This document shows positions 52,429-61,111 of a stretch of DNA of 64,000 nt, in pieces. Origin of the DNA: Pseudomonas sp. CFBP 13711 (lineage in GTDB: Bacteria; Pseudomonadota; Gammaproteobacteria; Pseudomonadales; Pseudomonadaceae); assembly GCF_014842265.1 (NCBI RefSeq), contig NZ_JACYVI010000006.1:248001-312000 (forward strand). Reading direction: 5' to 3'. The translations under genes and the position numbers were made by a program. The notes under the pieces are model-generated. The model did not search any database, was not told where the DNA came from, and saw nothing but the letters and a program-made list of their open reading frames with translations. Each line of letters starts with the position of its first letter. Position 1 is the stretch's first letter.

Positions 52429-53229
52429 TTACGGTTTACCCAGACCGGAATAAAACCCCGGTCGGCGATCCTTGAAATACGTATTGATCGCCTGAGATTT
52501 GCTCATCGATTCACGGTCCAGATCCGCAATCACCAGCGCTTCATCCTGTCCAGCAAGACCGATTTGCCGGCCGTCTGGCGCGCAGATGCTGCTTAAACCG
52601 CAGTAATGGATCTCGCCCTCACTGCCGCAGTAATTGGCATAAACCAGGTAGCACTGGTTCTCGAAGGCGCGGGCGCGCACGGTGACTTCCGCGACGAAAT
52701 CGTAGGGCGCCATGTTGGCGGTCGGTACCAGAATCAGGTCGGCGCCGGCCAGGGCCAGACGCCGTGTGTTCTCGGGAAACTCGACGTCGTAGCAGATCAA
52801 AAAGCCGAGTTTCCAGCCTCCGAATGCCACCACCGGAAAGTGCTCATCGCCCGCACTGAACATCGCGTTGTCCAGCTCGCCATACAGATGGGTCTTACGG
52901 TAATTGCAGAGCCGCACACCTTGCGCGTCGATCAACTGCACCGCGTTGTAAACCTGGCCGTCCGTGCTCAACTCCGGGTAGCCGTACAGAATCGCGACGC
53001 CCGTGGCCTGAGCGATCTCGGCAATCTTCAGCGCAGCCGGGCCGTTGCTTGCTTGCGCCAACTCCCGCGCGGCCTGGGCGCCAATGTTGTACCCGCTGAG
53101 AAACATCTCCGGGAAGACCAGCAGCTTCGCACCTTGGGCCGATGCTTCGATCGCCTGAGCTTCCAGGCGCATGAGGTTGGCGCTGACATCCAGCGGCAGC
53201 GGCGGGCATTGGTAGAGGGCGACGCGCAT
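52429..53229 (-). CDS. davA: 5-aminopentanamidase (delta-aminovaleramidase)
   Basis: The product is 266 aa of the nitrilase superfamily. The catalytic triad is visible as E41 (LLVFPEMFLSGYN), K112 (NYRKTHLYGELD) and C147 (GFLICYDVEFPE). It begins 10 bp after the stop of the lysine 2-monooxygenase gene, giving the davB-davA pair of P. putida, in which DavA hydrolyses 5-aminovaleramide to 5-aminovalerate. The start at 53229 (MRVALYQCPP) is the family start. Confidence 0.92.
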   Translation of the reverse strand: MRVALYQCPPLPLDVSANLMRLEAQAIEASAQGAKLLVFPEMFLSGYNIGAQAARELAQASNGPAALKIAEIAQATGVAILYGYPELSTDGQVYNAVQLIDAQGVRLCNYRKTHLYGELDNAMFSAGDEHFPVVAFGGWKLGFLICYDVEFPENTRRLALAGADLILVPTANMAPYDFVAEVTVRARAFENQCYLVYANYCGSEGEIHYCGLSSICAPDGRQIGLAGQDEALVIADLDRESMSKSQAINTYFKDRRPGFYSGLGKP

Positions 53230-53239
53230 AGTGGCTTCC

Positions 53240-54934
53240 TTATTCCGGCAAAACGATCGGGCCGATCTCGTGGAACACGTCACCCGGGCCCGGGTTCTCG
53301 GCGTGAGTCTTGCCGCCAAAGTGGGTCATGATGCCCCACACCGCGTTCAGCGACGTCTGCACAGCGCCCTCGACCCAGGCCGGCGTCCAGGACACGTCGT
53401 CACCGGCGATGAAGATGCCCCGTTGCTCGTCAGGCATGTCCTTCTGCATGAAATGCGCGTACATCCGCTGGTTGTAGCGGTAGTGGCCCGGCAGCGCGCC
53501 TTTGAAAGCACCGAGGAAGTGTGGGTCGGATTCCCATGACACGGTGATCGGGTCTCCGATGACGCGTGCGGCGATATCGACCTTCGGGTAGATCTTTTTC
53601 AGCGCGCCGAGCGCCAGGCTTACGCGTTTTTCAACGGGGTGGGGCAGCATTTTCAGCGCGTCACTCATCCACGAGTACGACAGGCAAATCACCCCCGGCT
53701 TCTCGACGCCGTTGGAATAGGTGCCGTTGTCGAATAGATAGGTGCCACGGGTCAGGCGATCAGTCAGGGTCATGCTCATCATGTCGCGGCCGGTCTCCGG
53801 GTCTTTGTCCTTCCAGAACGGCCGGTCGACCATGACGAAGGTTTTCGACGCCTGCATGTAACGCGTGCGGTCCAGTGCCATCCACATCTTCTGGGAAAAC
53901 AGCGACTCTTCGCACTCGATCTGGGTGGTCAGCAACCAAGTCTGGCACGTCGCCAAAACCGCATCGTAATGGCGAACGTCACCCAGATTGTCTGTGACCG
54001 CGAACTGGCCGTTGGCGGCGCGGCTGATGCCTTTAACGCCCGTGCGCGGGGCGCCTCGGTGCAGCGTCGACAGGCTGGTGCCTTCTGGCCAATGCGCGCA
54101 ACGTTCAGGGGCGTGGCGCCAGATGCCGATAGGGACTTGCGCGACGCCGCCGACGATCAGGTGCTGGTGATCGTCGCAGTTGGTCATGACCACGCGGAAG
54201 ATCTCCAGCATCGAGTTCGGGAAGTCCGAGTCCCAGCCACCGGTGCCGAAACCGACCTGCCCAAACACTTCGCGGTGATAGAACGACAGTTTGGCGAAGG
54301 CTTTGGACGTGGCGACGAAATCATAGAACGTGCGGTCGTCCCACAACGGCACCAGCTTGTTCCACAGCTCCTTCAGCCGGGGCACATCGCGGTCGCGGAT
54401 GGCTTGTTGGATGTCGGCGAACTGCGAGCCGTCCTCCAGCGCGTCGGCCCAGGCGTCAGCCACTTCCTGAAACAGCGCGGGCAAGTCCGACAGTTTCTGT
54501 GCGTAGTGGGTGCTGCCTTCCAGATCAATCACTGTGCTGCCCGACGCTGCCGTCAGCGGATTGGGGAAGGGCTTGGATTCCAGGCCGAGCTTGTCGACGT
54601 AGTGATAAAAAGCGGTGGAGGACACCGGGAAGCGCATGCCGCCCAGCTCGGCGATGATGCCTTCAGCGCCTTCGAATTGCTGCGAACGCAGACGGCCGCC
54701 CATTTTGGAGGCTTCATAAACGACGGGTTTGAGGCCCAGCTTCATCAGCTCATAAGCCGCGACCAGCCCGGCGATGCCTGCGCCGACAATCGCCACCTCT
54801 TTGCCGAGGTTCTCCGTAGGAATGCTGCCGAGGCCCGCAGGATGTTCGATCCAGTCATCGAAGGCGAACGGGAAGTCCGGGCCGAAAATCGTGATCGGTT
54901 TCTTTCCGTTGGCGGGGTGGCGATTGTTCTTCAT
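53240..54934 (-). CDS. davB: Lysine 2-monooxygenase
   Basis: The product is 564 aa, a flavin amine-oxidase fold. The FAD dinucleotide motif is VAIVGAGIAGLVAAYELMKLG near residues 47-68, followed by YEASKMGGRLRS. The C-terminal FAD contact is GIFIAGDDVSWTPAWVEGAV. The family also includes tryptophan 2-monooxygenase (IaaM); the davA partner, the absence of an iaaH-type hydrolase, and placement beside pqqF as in P. putida favour L-lysine oxidation to 5-aminovaleramide. Next steps to glutarate (davTD) are not in the window. Confidence 0.9.
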   Translation of the reverse strand: MKNNRHPANGKKPITIFGPDFPFAFDDWIEHPAGLGSIPTENLGKEVAIVGAGIAGLVAAYELMKLGLKPVVYEASKMGGRLRSQQFEGAEGIIAELGGMRFPVSSTAFYHYVDKLGLESKPFPNPLTAASGSTVIDLEGSTHYAQKLSDLPALFQEVADAWADALEDGSQFADIQQAIRDRDVPRLKELWNKLVPLWDDRTFYDFVATSKAFAKLSFYHREVFGQVGFGTGGWDSDFPNSMLEIFRVVMTNCDDHQHLIVGGVAQVPIGIWRHAPERCAHWPEGTSLSTLHRGAPRTGVKGISRAANGQFAVTDNLGDVRHYDAVLATCQTWLLTTQIECEESLFSQKMWMALDRTRYMQASKTFVMVDRPFWKDKDPETGRDMMSMTLTDRLTRGTYLFDNGTYSNGVEKPGVICLSYSWMSDALKMLPHPVEKRVSLALGALKKIYPKVDIAARVIGDPITVSWESDPHFLGAFKGALPGHYRYNQRMYAHFMQKDMPDEQRGIFIAGDDVSWTPAWVEGAVQTSLNAVWGIMTHFGGKTHAENPGPGDVFHEIGPIVLPE

Positions 54935-55076
54935 GACTGACCTTGTTCGACTGAGGCGCGAAAGTGAACAAGTCTAGATAACAGTTGGGACGTTAATAAG
55001 ACGCAGAGTGCCGTCGTTGTGTCGAGAACCCCAGCAAAGTGACGGAGCTTTTCGTCATATTGTCGGAAATGGCACG

Positions 55077-55538
55077 TCAGGACGGCTGGCCGCGATCAAT
55101 CTTGCTGCTGAGGATGATCGACGTGGTGGTCTTCTCGACCCCGTCGACGCTGCCGATCAGATCAAGCATCTGATCCAGCTGCTCCGGCGAGTCCGTGCGC
55201 AGCCACGCCACGTAATCGAATTCGCCACTCACTGCGCACAACTGTTGCACTTGGGCGAGCGCACTCAGCCGCCGCAGCACTTCCTTGCCGGAGCGAGGCT
55301 GCACGGTGATGCCGACGTAAGCCTGCAGACCTCCATCCACCAGCCGCTGACCCAGTCGCACGCCGTAGCCGGTGATGATTTTGGCTTTTTCCAGGCGCGC
55401 CAGTCGCGAGGTCACGGTCGTCCGCGCGATGCCCAATTGCCGAGCCAGATTGGCGACCGGTTCCCGGGCATTGATTTGCAGCGCGGCGATCAGTTTGCGG
55501 TCGATGTCGTCGAGCGCTGGTGGGCGGGTGTCAGGCAA
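55077..55538 (-). CDS. Lrp/AsnC family regulator of davBA
   Basis: The product is 153 aa. The helix-turn-helix (about 10-55, DRKLIAALQINAREPVANLARQLGIARTTV) is followed by an RAM/AsnC ligand domain (about 70-145, AYVGITVQPRSGKEVL, VSGEFDYVAWLRTDS). It lies 142 bp upstream of davB on the same strand, so lysine-dependent control of davBA is the natural guess. The ligand is not visible from sequence. Confidence 0.88.
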   Translation of the reverse strand: MPDTRPPALDDIDRKLIAALQINAREPVANLARQLGIARTTVTSRLARLEKAKIITGYGVRLGQRLVDGGLQAYVGITVQPRSGKEVLRRLSALAQVQQLCAVSGEFDYVAWLRTDSPEQLDQMLDLIGSVDGVEKTTTSIILSSKIDRGQPS

Positions 55539-55700
55539 GGGCGGATCTCCTTCGGCAAGCGGGGCATGTTAGGAGATTCCGTAGGGGTTTGGGTGATATT
55601 CGAATGGCAAGGCGACGCGAAAGCCCAAGCATTCTGCGTTGATCGTCCACCAGAGATGGGCGTCAGAGAACCTGCGTCGGTCATGTAGGACTTTTCCGCG

Positions 55701-55729
55701 CTGTAAGGCTTTTGTCATTCTTCTGTCAC
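55701..55729 (+). promoter_or_regulatory. Pho box upstream of ppk2
   Basis: Three 7-mers with an 11-bp period match the PhoB half site CTGTCAT: CTGTAAG at 55701, TTGTCAT at 55712 and CTGTCAC at 55723, matching 5, 6 and 6 of 7 bases. A TAAATT -10-like element follows after 12 bp at 55742-55747, the usual geometry of PhoB-activated promoters. The ppk2 ATG is at 55788. Confidence 0.75.
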
Positions 55730-55787
55730 CCCTGGCGTGCCTAAATTCTCCCCCCACCCCCTTTGAATCCACGCCGGGAGCCTCGTC

Positions 55788-56699
55788 ATGACTCTGGATT
55801 TCTCCGAAACCGCCCGCTACATCCAGGCCGATATCCTCGACAGCTTCGACGAAGAACTGGAAATGGAGTACGACGACGCGCGCCTGGATGGCCTGTTGGC
55901 TGACTTAGGTGAGGAGGTGCCCAAAGGGATTGATCGCCGCCTGTATTTCCGTGAGCTGCTGCGCCTTCAGGGCGAGCTGGTGAAACTGCAGGACTGGGTG
56001 GTGAGCCAGAAGCTCAAGGTGGTCGTGCTGTTCGAAGGCCGGGATGCGGCAGGCAAGGGCGGTGCGATCAAGCGCATCACTCAGCGGCTCAACCCGCGGG
56101 TCTGCCGTGTGGCTGCACTGACCGCGCCGAGTGAGCGCGAGCGCACGCAGTGGTACTTCCAGCGCTACGTCGCGCACCTTCCTGCGGCTGGCGAAATGGT
56201 GCTGTTCGACCGCAGTTGGTACAACCGGGCCGGCGTCGAGCGGGTCATGGGCTTCTGCAATGACGAGGAGTACGAAGAGTTTTTCCGCACCGTCCCCGAG
56301 TTCGAAAAAATGCTGGTGCGCTCGGGCATCATCCTGATCAAGTACTGGTTCTCCATCACCGATGACGAGCAATACCGGCGCTTTCTGATGCGCATCCATG
56401 ACCCGCTGAAACAGTGGAAGCTTTCGCCCATGGACCTCGAATCCCGTCGTCGCTGGGAGGCCTACACCAACGCGAAGGAAGAAATGCTCACGCGTTCCCA
56501 CACTGACGTCGCGCCGTGGTGGATTGTCGAGGCCGACGACAAGAAACGCGCGCGCTTGAATTGCATTCACCACCTGCTGGAGCAGATCCCGCGCGGCGAT
56601 ACCGAGACACCGCAAGTGGTGCTGCCGGAGCGCGAGTACAACGCCAATTACCTACGGGCACCGGTACCGCGTGAGATGGTTGTTCCGCCGGTTTATTGA
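55788..56699 (+). CDS. ppk2: Polyphosphate kinase 2
   Basis: The product is 303 aa, a one-domain class I PPK2. Walker A is EGRDAAGKGGAIKRI (from residue 83). Walker B is VLFDRSWYNRAGVERVMGF, and the lid segment is YFQRYVAHLP. PPK2 uses polyphosphate to phosphorylate GDP or ADP. GGGAG lies 10 bp before the ATG. The Pho-box array in the promoter suggests induction on phosphate starvation. Confidence 0.95.
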   Translation: MTLDFSETARYIQADILDSFDEELEMEYDDARLDGLLADLGEEVPKGIDRRLYFRELLRLQGELVKLQDWVVSQKLKVVVLFEGRDAAGKGGAIKRITQRLNPRVCRVAALTAPSERERTQWYFQRYVAHLPAAGEMVLFDRSWYNRAGVERVMGFCNDEEYEEFFRTVPEFEKMLVRSGIILIKYWFSITDDEQYRRFLMRIHDPLKQWKLSPMDLESRRRWEAYTNAKEEMLTRSHTDVAPWWIVEADDKKRARLNCIHHLLEQIPRGDTETPQVVLPEREYNANYLRAPVPREMVVPPVY

Positions 56700-56735
56700 T
56701 CCTCCGCCGATATGTGATTACAGCGCTGGCGTGGT

Positions 56736-57782
56736 TCAGATTTTCCACGCCGGCGCTGTTTTCGCCAGTCGCTGTTGCAGGCTTTCGAGATTCTGCGTGA
56801 ACTGGCGGGTCATCAGCTGATAACCGAGCACCTCGGTCGAGGCGGTTGGAACGTCGGGCCCGACGGTCAAGCTCTCGGTCGGCCGCTGCAAACGCTCGGT
56901 CGCACCGGTCTGCAGCGCACGGGCCATGCCGATCAGCATGCGACGAATGCGCCGTTGCTCCGCCGTCACGCCCGTGCTGCCAGCGTCTGCCGGACGCAGG
57001 TTCGAAAGAATCTCGAGGATGCTCAGGCACATTCGGTAGTGGCTCTGAATAGCGTCCAGCTCAACGATCGAAATCTTCACTTCCTTGGACACCGACGGCA
57101 TCAGCGAACGCAGCTGCAACAACGTCGCGCCCATCCGTGCCGTCAGCTTCACGTGCTCATCTGCGGTGATCGACTGCCCGCTGGCGATGCGATCGTAAGC
57201 CAGGGCACAGTCCCGCAGGCCACTTGCCAGGTTGTAGCGCCACGAATACACGGCGTACAGCGGCAGCGCGAATGAGAACGCCAGGGCGAGGGCGATGCCG
57301 ATCAGGATATCCACCGTCCGCCACAACCCGTCCGTGATCGGGTTATCACCGTGGCCCGCCACGATAAACAGGGTGATCGCCGACAGCAGTGCCGTGTAGC
57401 CGCCCTTGCCGATGGCGTGATACGCGAAGAAGCCGCAGATCAGCGACATGATCACGTACGTCAACAACGGCATGCCCAGATAGCTTTCCTGCGCCACGAT
57501 CGCCAGGCCCAAGGCCGCCCCTATCAACGTCCCGTAGGCCCGCTCTACCGACTTCTTGCCGATGTTGCCGTGGTGCTGCAACCCGCCAATCACGATCAGC
57601 ATCGTGACCGACGCCCACTCACCGTGGGGCAAATTAATGCCGGTCGTCAGAAGAATCGACACCAGTAGTCCGACCACGATGCGGCCGGCGTGAATGTAGC
57701 GGGCATGGCGATAGCGGCGGTATGGGTCCAGAAGCGGACGCAGGGCGCGGCGAAGCCAGGAGGGGAGAGAGGCTGAGTTCAT
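56736..57782 (-). CDS. FUSC family membrane protein
   Basis: The product is 348 aa. Six hydrophobic segments fill about residues 25-185 (IHAGRIVVGLLVSILLTTG, WASVTMLIVIGGLQHHGN, ERAYGTLIGAALGLAIV and others), followed by a long cytoplasmic helical region. The pattern G-W-x-S-V-T-x-L-I-V and R-x-x-G-T-x-x-G-A-x-x-G is that of the FUSC/YccS/AaeB aromatic-acid or fusaric-acid efflux family. The start at 57782 (MNSASLPSW) is chosen; upstream in-frame codons run through the palindromes shared with the yjf operon. Confidence 0.82.
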   Translation of the reverse strand: MNSASLPSWLRRALRPLLDPYRRYRHARYIHAGRIVVGLLVSILLTTGINLPHGEWASVTMLIVIGGLQHHGNIGKKSVERAYGTLIGAALGLAIVAQESYLGMPLLTYVIMSLICGFFAYHAIGKGGYTALLSAITLFIVAGHGDNPITDGLWRTVDILIGIALALAFSFALPLYAVYSWRYNLASGLRDCALAYDRIASGQSITADEHVKLTARMGATLLQLRSLMPSVSKEVKISIVELDAIQSHYRMCLSILEILSNLRPADAGSTGVTAEQRRIRRMLIGMARALQTGATERLQRPTESLTVGPDVPTASTEVLGYQLMTRQFTQNLESLQQRLAKTAPAWKI

Positions 57783-57870
57783 GGGGTTACAGACCATGGG
57801 GATGATGAATATATCCGAAGCCCGGCGAACGCGGCGCGTCACCACCGGCATTGCCTCATTCACCAAATCA

Positions 57871-57933
57871 TCACATGTGAGATGTTGCGTATCGGGATGC
57901 TTGCGCGTAGGGTGCGTTGCTATCACATGTGAT
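57871..57933. promoter_or_regulatory. Twin palindromic operators between the FUSC gene and the yjf operon
   Basis: TCACATGTGA occurs at 57871-57880 and again at 57923-57932, where it extends to ATCACATGTGAT. The centres are 52 bp apart, five helical turns. They lie in the 168-bp divergent gap, the second 18 bp before the yjfI ATG. A dimeric repressor controlling one or both transcripts is inferred; the regulator is unknown. Confidence 0.62.
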
Positions 57934-57950
57934 GTTCAGGAAAAACCTCA

Positions 57951-58571
57951 ATGGCTCGGAAAACTTCAACCGACTACATGCGCGAAATGCGCGCTCGGCT
58001 GACGGCTGCCGGGTACGTGAAACGAGAGCTGTACGTACTTCCAGAAAACGCGGAAGTGCTGAGAGACATCGAAAAAGTGCTGCGCCAGCCCTACTTGGGT
58101 AACCGGATCAAACTGGAGGGATTCATGACTGAGAACACCAATTGGACCATCGACACGCTTCACTCGGCCTTCGCCGAACTGGACGTGGTGAAGAACGAAG
58201 ACATCAAACTGACCCTTATCCACGGCGCCGAGCCGAGTCTGAGCCTGGTGATGAACCAGTTCGGCGGCTTGCCCATCATCATTGCCATTGCGGGCGACCA
58301 GATCCTGGTTGATTCCGTCCTGGTCTACGCCTCTCAGGTCAAAGACCCAACGTCTTTCAACGAGACAGTGTTGCGCAGTCGGGATCTCTTCCCGCTGTCG
58401 TCGATAGGCATCGAGACCATGCCAAACGGCGAAACCGTCTACAGCATGTTCGGCGCCCTGAGTGCCGCCTCTTCGCTGACGGTCATCGTCCACGAAGTCC
58501 TCACGCTGGCAGACAACGTGATTCGTGCGGCTGATGCCTACGAAGACCTTCTAACAGTTGATTCACAGTAA
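57951..58571 (+). CDS. yjfI: YjfI family protein (DUF2170)
   Basis: The product is 206 aa, cytoplasmic, without membrane span. A short basic N-terminus (MARKTSTDYMREMRARL) resembles a ribbon-helix-helix-like start, and a DUF2170 domain occupies about residues 60-200 (FNETVLRSRDLFPLSSIGIE, YSMFGALSAASSLTVIVHEV). It leads the yjf operon. Its molecular role is unknown; E. coli YjfI precedes the PspA homologue YjfJ in the same way. Confidence 0.85.
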   Translation: MARKTSTDYMREMRARLTAAGYVKRELYVLPENAEVLRDIEKVLRQPYLGNRIKLEGFMTENTNWTIDTLHSAFAELDVVKNEDIKLTLIHGAEPSLSLVMNQFGGLPIIIAIAGDQILVDSVLVYASQVKDPTSFNETVLRSRDLFPLSSIGIETMPNGETVYSMFGALSAASSLTVIVHEVLTLADNVIRAADAYEDLLTVDSQ

Positions 58572-58586
58572 TCGGGAGACACATCA

Positions 58587-59294
58587 ATGAGCCTTTGGAA
58601 AAAAATGGTCACAGCGCTGCGTGGTGGGGCTTCCGAGGTGGGTGAAGCCATCGTCGATGCACAAGCACTGCGAATCCTCGATCAGGAAATCCGTGACGCT
58701 GATGCTGCAATGCTCGCGGCGCGTAACCAGCTGATCCAGATCAAAGCCAAGCACAAGCTCTCGCTGCAACGCGTCGAAGAGCACGACAAGAACATCGCCA
58801 ACTGGGAGCAGAAAGCCCTCGCCGCGATGAATAAAGGCGAAGAAGCCCTCGCCCTCGAGTGTGCCGAGAAAGTGGCCGAGCTGACGGCCCTGCGCGATCA
58901 AGAGAAGCTTGCCGCCGATCAGTTTGGCGTCCATGTGGCCAAGTTGACTGCACAGGTCATCAAGGCTGAAAGCCAGATCAAAGGCTTGCGTCAGCAGACC
59001 GATATGGCCAAGGCCCGCGACAGCGTGCAAAAGGCGCAGATCAACGCCGCTGCCGCAACCGGTGGTGCCAACGGCCGACTCGAAACCGCAGTGGGTTCGC
59101 TGGCCCGTATCAAGCAGCGTCAGGATGAGCAGGACGCGAGGCTTGAAGCGGCCGACGAGCTGACCGAGGCTGCCAATGGCGGTGATCTGGAGCGTCGTCT
59201 TCAGGATGCCGGGATCGGCGCAAAAACAGGCGGCGCGGCTGACGTGCTGGCCCGCTTGAAAGCGCAAAACCAGAGCGGTAACGCTGGGCAATAA
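58587..59294 (+). CDS. yjfJ: PspA/IM30 family protein YjfJ
   Basis: The product is 235 aa and almost entirely alpha-helical coiled coil, as in PspA/Vipp1: LWKKMVTALRGGASEVGEAIVDAQALRILDQEIRDAD at the N-terminus, then long Ala/Gln/Lys/Glu-rich helices. PspA proteins form membrane-bound polymers (ESCRT-III-like) that stabilise the inner membrane. It starts 15 bp after yjfI with GGGAG upstream. A weak terminator follows. Confidence 0.92.
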   Translation: MSLWKKMVTALRGGASEVGEAIVDAQALRILDQEIRDADAAMLAARNQLIQIKAKHKLSLQRVEEHDKNIANWEQKALAAMNKGEEALALECAEKVAELTALRDQEKLAADQFGVHVAKLTAQVIKAESQIKGLRQQTDMAKARDSVQKAQINAAAATGGANGRLETAVGSLARIKQRQDEQDARLEAADELTEAANGGDLERRLQDAGIGAKTGGAADVLARLKAQNQSGNAGQ

Positions 59295-59309
59295 GCACCG
59301 TTAAAAATA

Positions 59310-59337
59310 GGCAGCCGGATTTCCGTCTGCCTTTTTT
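59310..59337 (+). terminator. Hairpin terminator within the yjf operon
   Basis: GGCAG-C-CGG and CCG-T-CTGCC form a stem with one mismatch, followed by six T. It lies between yjfJ and the rhomboid gene and could set yjfIJ above the downstream genes. Confidence 0.75.
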
Positions 59338-59371
59338 CGGTTTCAGTTTTTTGGGCTCCAGCGGTGTACAG

Positions 59372-59935
59372 ATGAATATCGGAAATGGACTACGAACGAT
59401 ACTCTGCCTTGCCGCTGTGATGATCGTTGTGCAGATGGTTAACTCCCTGACCGCCAACAGCCTGCTGTTCCACGGCCTGGTGCCCAGAACGGTATCAGGA
59501 CTCCAAGGCGTCGTTTTCTCCCCGTTTCTCCATGGCTCTGTCCGTCACCTGCTGAGCAATCTGCTGCCTTTTGTGGTGCTGAGCTGGCTGGTTGCGACCG
59601 AGGGGCTTCAACGTTACGTCCGCGTGGTGCTGCTCATCGTTGTGCTCGGCGGGCTGATGGTCTGGGTGGTTGGCCGGCCGGTCATCCATGTGGGCGCGAG
59701 CGGTCTGATCTTTGGCTTGTGGGCGTATCTGCTGGCCCGGGCGTGGTACCAGCGCAGCCTGGCGAGTTTCGCGATTGCACTGGTGACCCTGCTGGGCTAC
59801 AGCGGATTGATTTTTGGGTTCGTTCCGGTGCCGGGCGTATCGATTGAGTCACACCTGTGTGGCGCGCTTGCCGGTATTGTGACGGCCTGGCTGATGCACT
59901 CGCGGCGGCTTCTCGAGCGAGATCCGGCGCAGTGA
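59372..59935 (+). CDS. Rhomboid intramembrane serine protease
   Basis: The product is 187 aa with about six membrane segments. The rhomboid residues are present: the HG-x2-RHLLSN segment in TM2 (H54, H59, N63), GASGLIFG with catalytic S110 in TM4, and catalytic H161 in SHLCGALAG of TM6. It cuts substrates within the membrane. The ATG at 59372 is preceded only by a poor ribosome-binding site; an in-frame TTG at 59351 is possible. The E. coli yjf operon has no rhomboid gene at this place to my knowledge. Confidence 0.9.
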   Translation: MNIGNGLRTILCLAAVMIVVQMVNSLTANSLLFHGLVPRTVSGLQGVVFSPFLHGSVRHLLSNLLPFVVLSWLVATEGLQRYVRVVLLIVVLGGLMVWVVGRPVIHVGASGLIFGLWAYLLARAWYQRSLASFAIALVTLLGYSGLIFGFVPVPGVSIESHLCGALAGIVTAWLMHSRRLLERDPAQ

Positions 59936-59984
59936 ATTTAAAATTTTTTACATCGCCTCGGCGCGAATTCAAAGGAGATGAAAC

Positions 59985-60644
59985 ATGAGCTGGATCAAAC
60001 GCGCGTTAGGCCTGGAGTCCCCCACTCCACCGGGCGGTCTCGGCAATCCAAGCCTGGCTAATCCGTTCGGGCTGGCGACCGGTCGTATGCTCGACCTCGA
60101 CGACTCGCTAAAGCTGATGCTCGACGGCCATTCGGAGCTGGTGGTCCCCGACGAAGAAGTGGTCTGGGCGGTGGGTCAGGTTGACCTCGGGCAATCGGTC
60201 CGTCTGGTGCGTTTCTACTTCGAGGACGAAGATTACTGGCTGCAGGTCATGATGAACGGGCCTGCCGCTGAAGACGTTCAGGACATCATCCTGTTCGGTT
60301 ACAGCAGCGCCGTCACGATCAACAGCGAGGCGGAGCTCAAGCGTCTGGTGGGGCCTGCGTCCAAAGTCGGTCTGCCGGTATTCGAGCATGACGGCTGGGA
60401 GTACGGTCGTCAGTGGGGCACGGAACAAGGCCAGACCGAGCTCACGCCCATGGACGAGCACGTCGTCAGTCCTGACGGTGCCTACCGCATCAAGCACCTG
60501 AGCATGTTGTACGCGCGGGACACCGGACTGGTGGATCGTCGCGAGTTTCTGTTGCTGTCCGTTGAAGAGGACGAGGAGGGCGTTGTCTCCTTCACCACGT
60601 CGGTCGGCGTGACCCTGCAGTCCACTGATTTCACCGTCATTTAA
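59985..60644 (+). CDS. yjfK: YjfK family protein (DUF2491)
   Basis: The product is 219 aa, soluble and acidic, of the DUF2491 family. Visible conserved stretches are GRMLDLDDSLKLMLDG, YFEDEDYWLQVMMNG and DEHVVSPDGAYRIKHLSMLYAR. No catalytic motif is evident. AAAGGAG lies 8 bp before the ATG. It lies between the rhomboid gene and yjfL, inside the conserved operon. Confidence 0.88.
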   Translation: MSWIKRALGLESPTPPGGLGNPSLANPFGLATGRMLDLDDSLKLMLDGHSELVVPDEEVVWAVGQVDLGQSVRLVRFYFEDEDYWLQVMMNGPAAEDVQDIILFGYSSAVTINSEAELKRLVGPASKVGLPVFEHDGWEYGRQWGTEQGQTELTPMDEHVVSPDGAYRIKHLSMLYARDTGLVDRREFLLLSVEEDEEGVVSFTTSVGVTLQSTDFTVI

Positions 60645-60657
60645 AAGGAAGTAAAAA

Positions 60658-61083
60658 ATGCTTGAAGCGCTTCGTATGTCTGTCAGCTTCCAGTCGTTGC
60701 TGAGTTTTGTGGTCTACATCATTGTGGCCGGCGGATTGTTCTCGTTGTTTCAGATGGCCTACACGCGTCTGACCCCCCACAAGGAATTTGCCCAGATTCG
60801 TGAGGGCAATGTTGCCGCCGCCGTCGCCCTCGGCGGTGCGCTGATCGGTTTCGCTCTTCCTGCCAGCAACGTGATCACCTACAGCATCAGCGTGCTGGAT
60901 GTGGTGATCTGGGCAGTAATCGCAGCAGTCGTACAGCTGCTGGCCTTCACCGCCACCAGCATGGTGCTCAAGGATCTGTCCGCACGCATCACCCGAGGCG
61001 AGCTTGCCGCGGCCATCTACGCCGCCAGCGTCTCGATCAGTGTCGGTTTTCTTAATTCGGCCTGCATGACGCCGTCGACCTGA
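60658..61083 (+). CDS. yjfL: YjfL family membrane protein (DUF350)
   Basis: The product is 141 aa. Four hydrophobic segments lie at about 12-32, 50-72, 78-103 and 115-135. TPHKEFAQIREGNVAAAVALGGALIGFALP is the DUF350 signature. DUF350 proteins are small inner-membrane partners found with PspA homologues and ATP-grasp ligases. AAGGAAG precedes the ATG. Confidence 0.9.
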   Translation: MLEALRMSVSFQSLLSFVVYIIVAGGLFSLFQMAYTRLTPHKEFAQIREGNVAAAVALGGALIGFALPASNVITYSISVLDVVIWAVIAAVVQLLAFTATSMVLKDLSARITRGELAAAIYAASVSISVGFLNSACMTPST

Positions 61084-61111
61084 TCGCCCGTTATCGAAAA
61101 AGGAGTTATCG

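Noticed and set aside
53240..54934. Tryptophan 2-monooxygenase (IaaM) for auxin synthesis
   Set aside because: The fold is shared, but the coupled gene is DavA-like and no indoleacetamide hydrolase is nearby, so lysine 2-monooxygenase is more likely.
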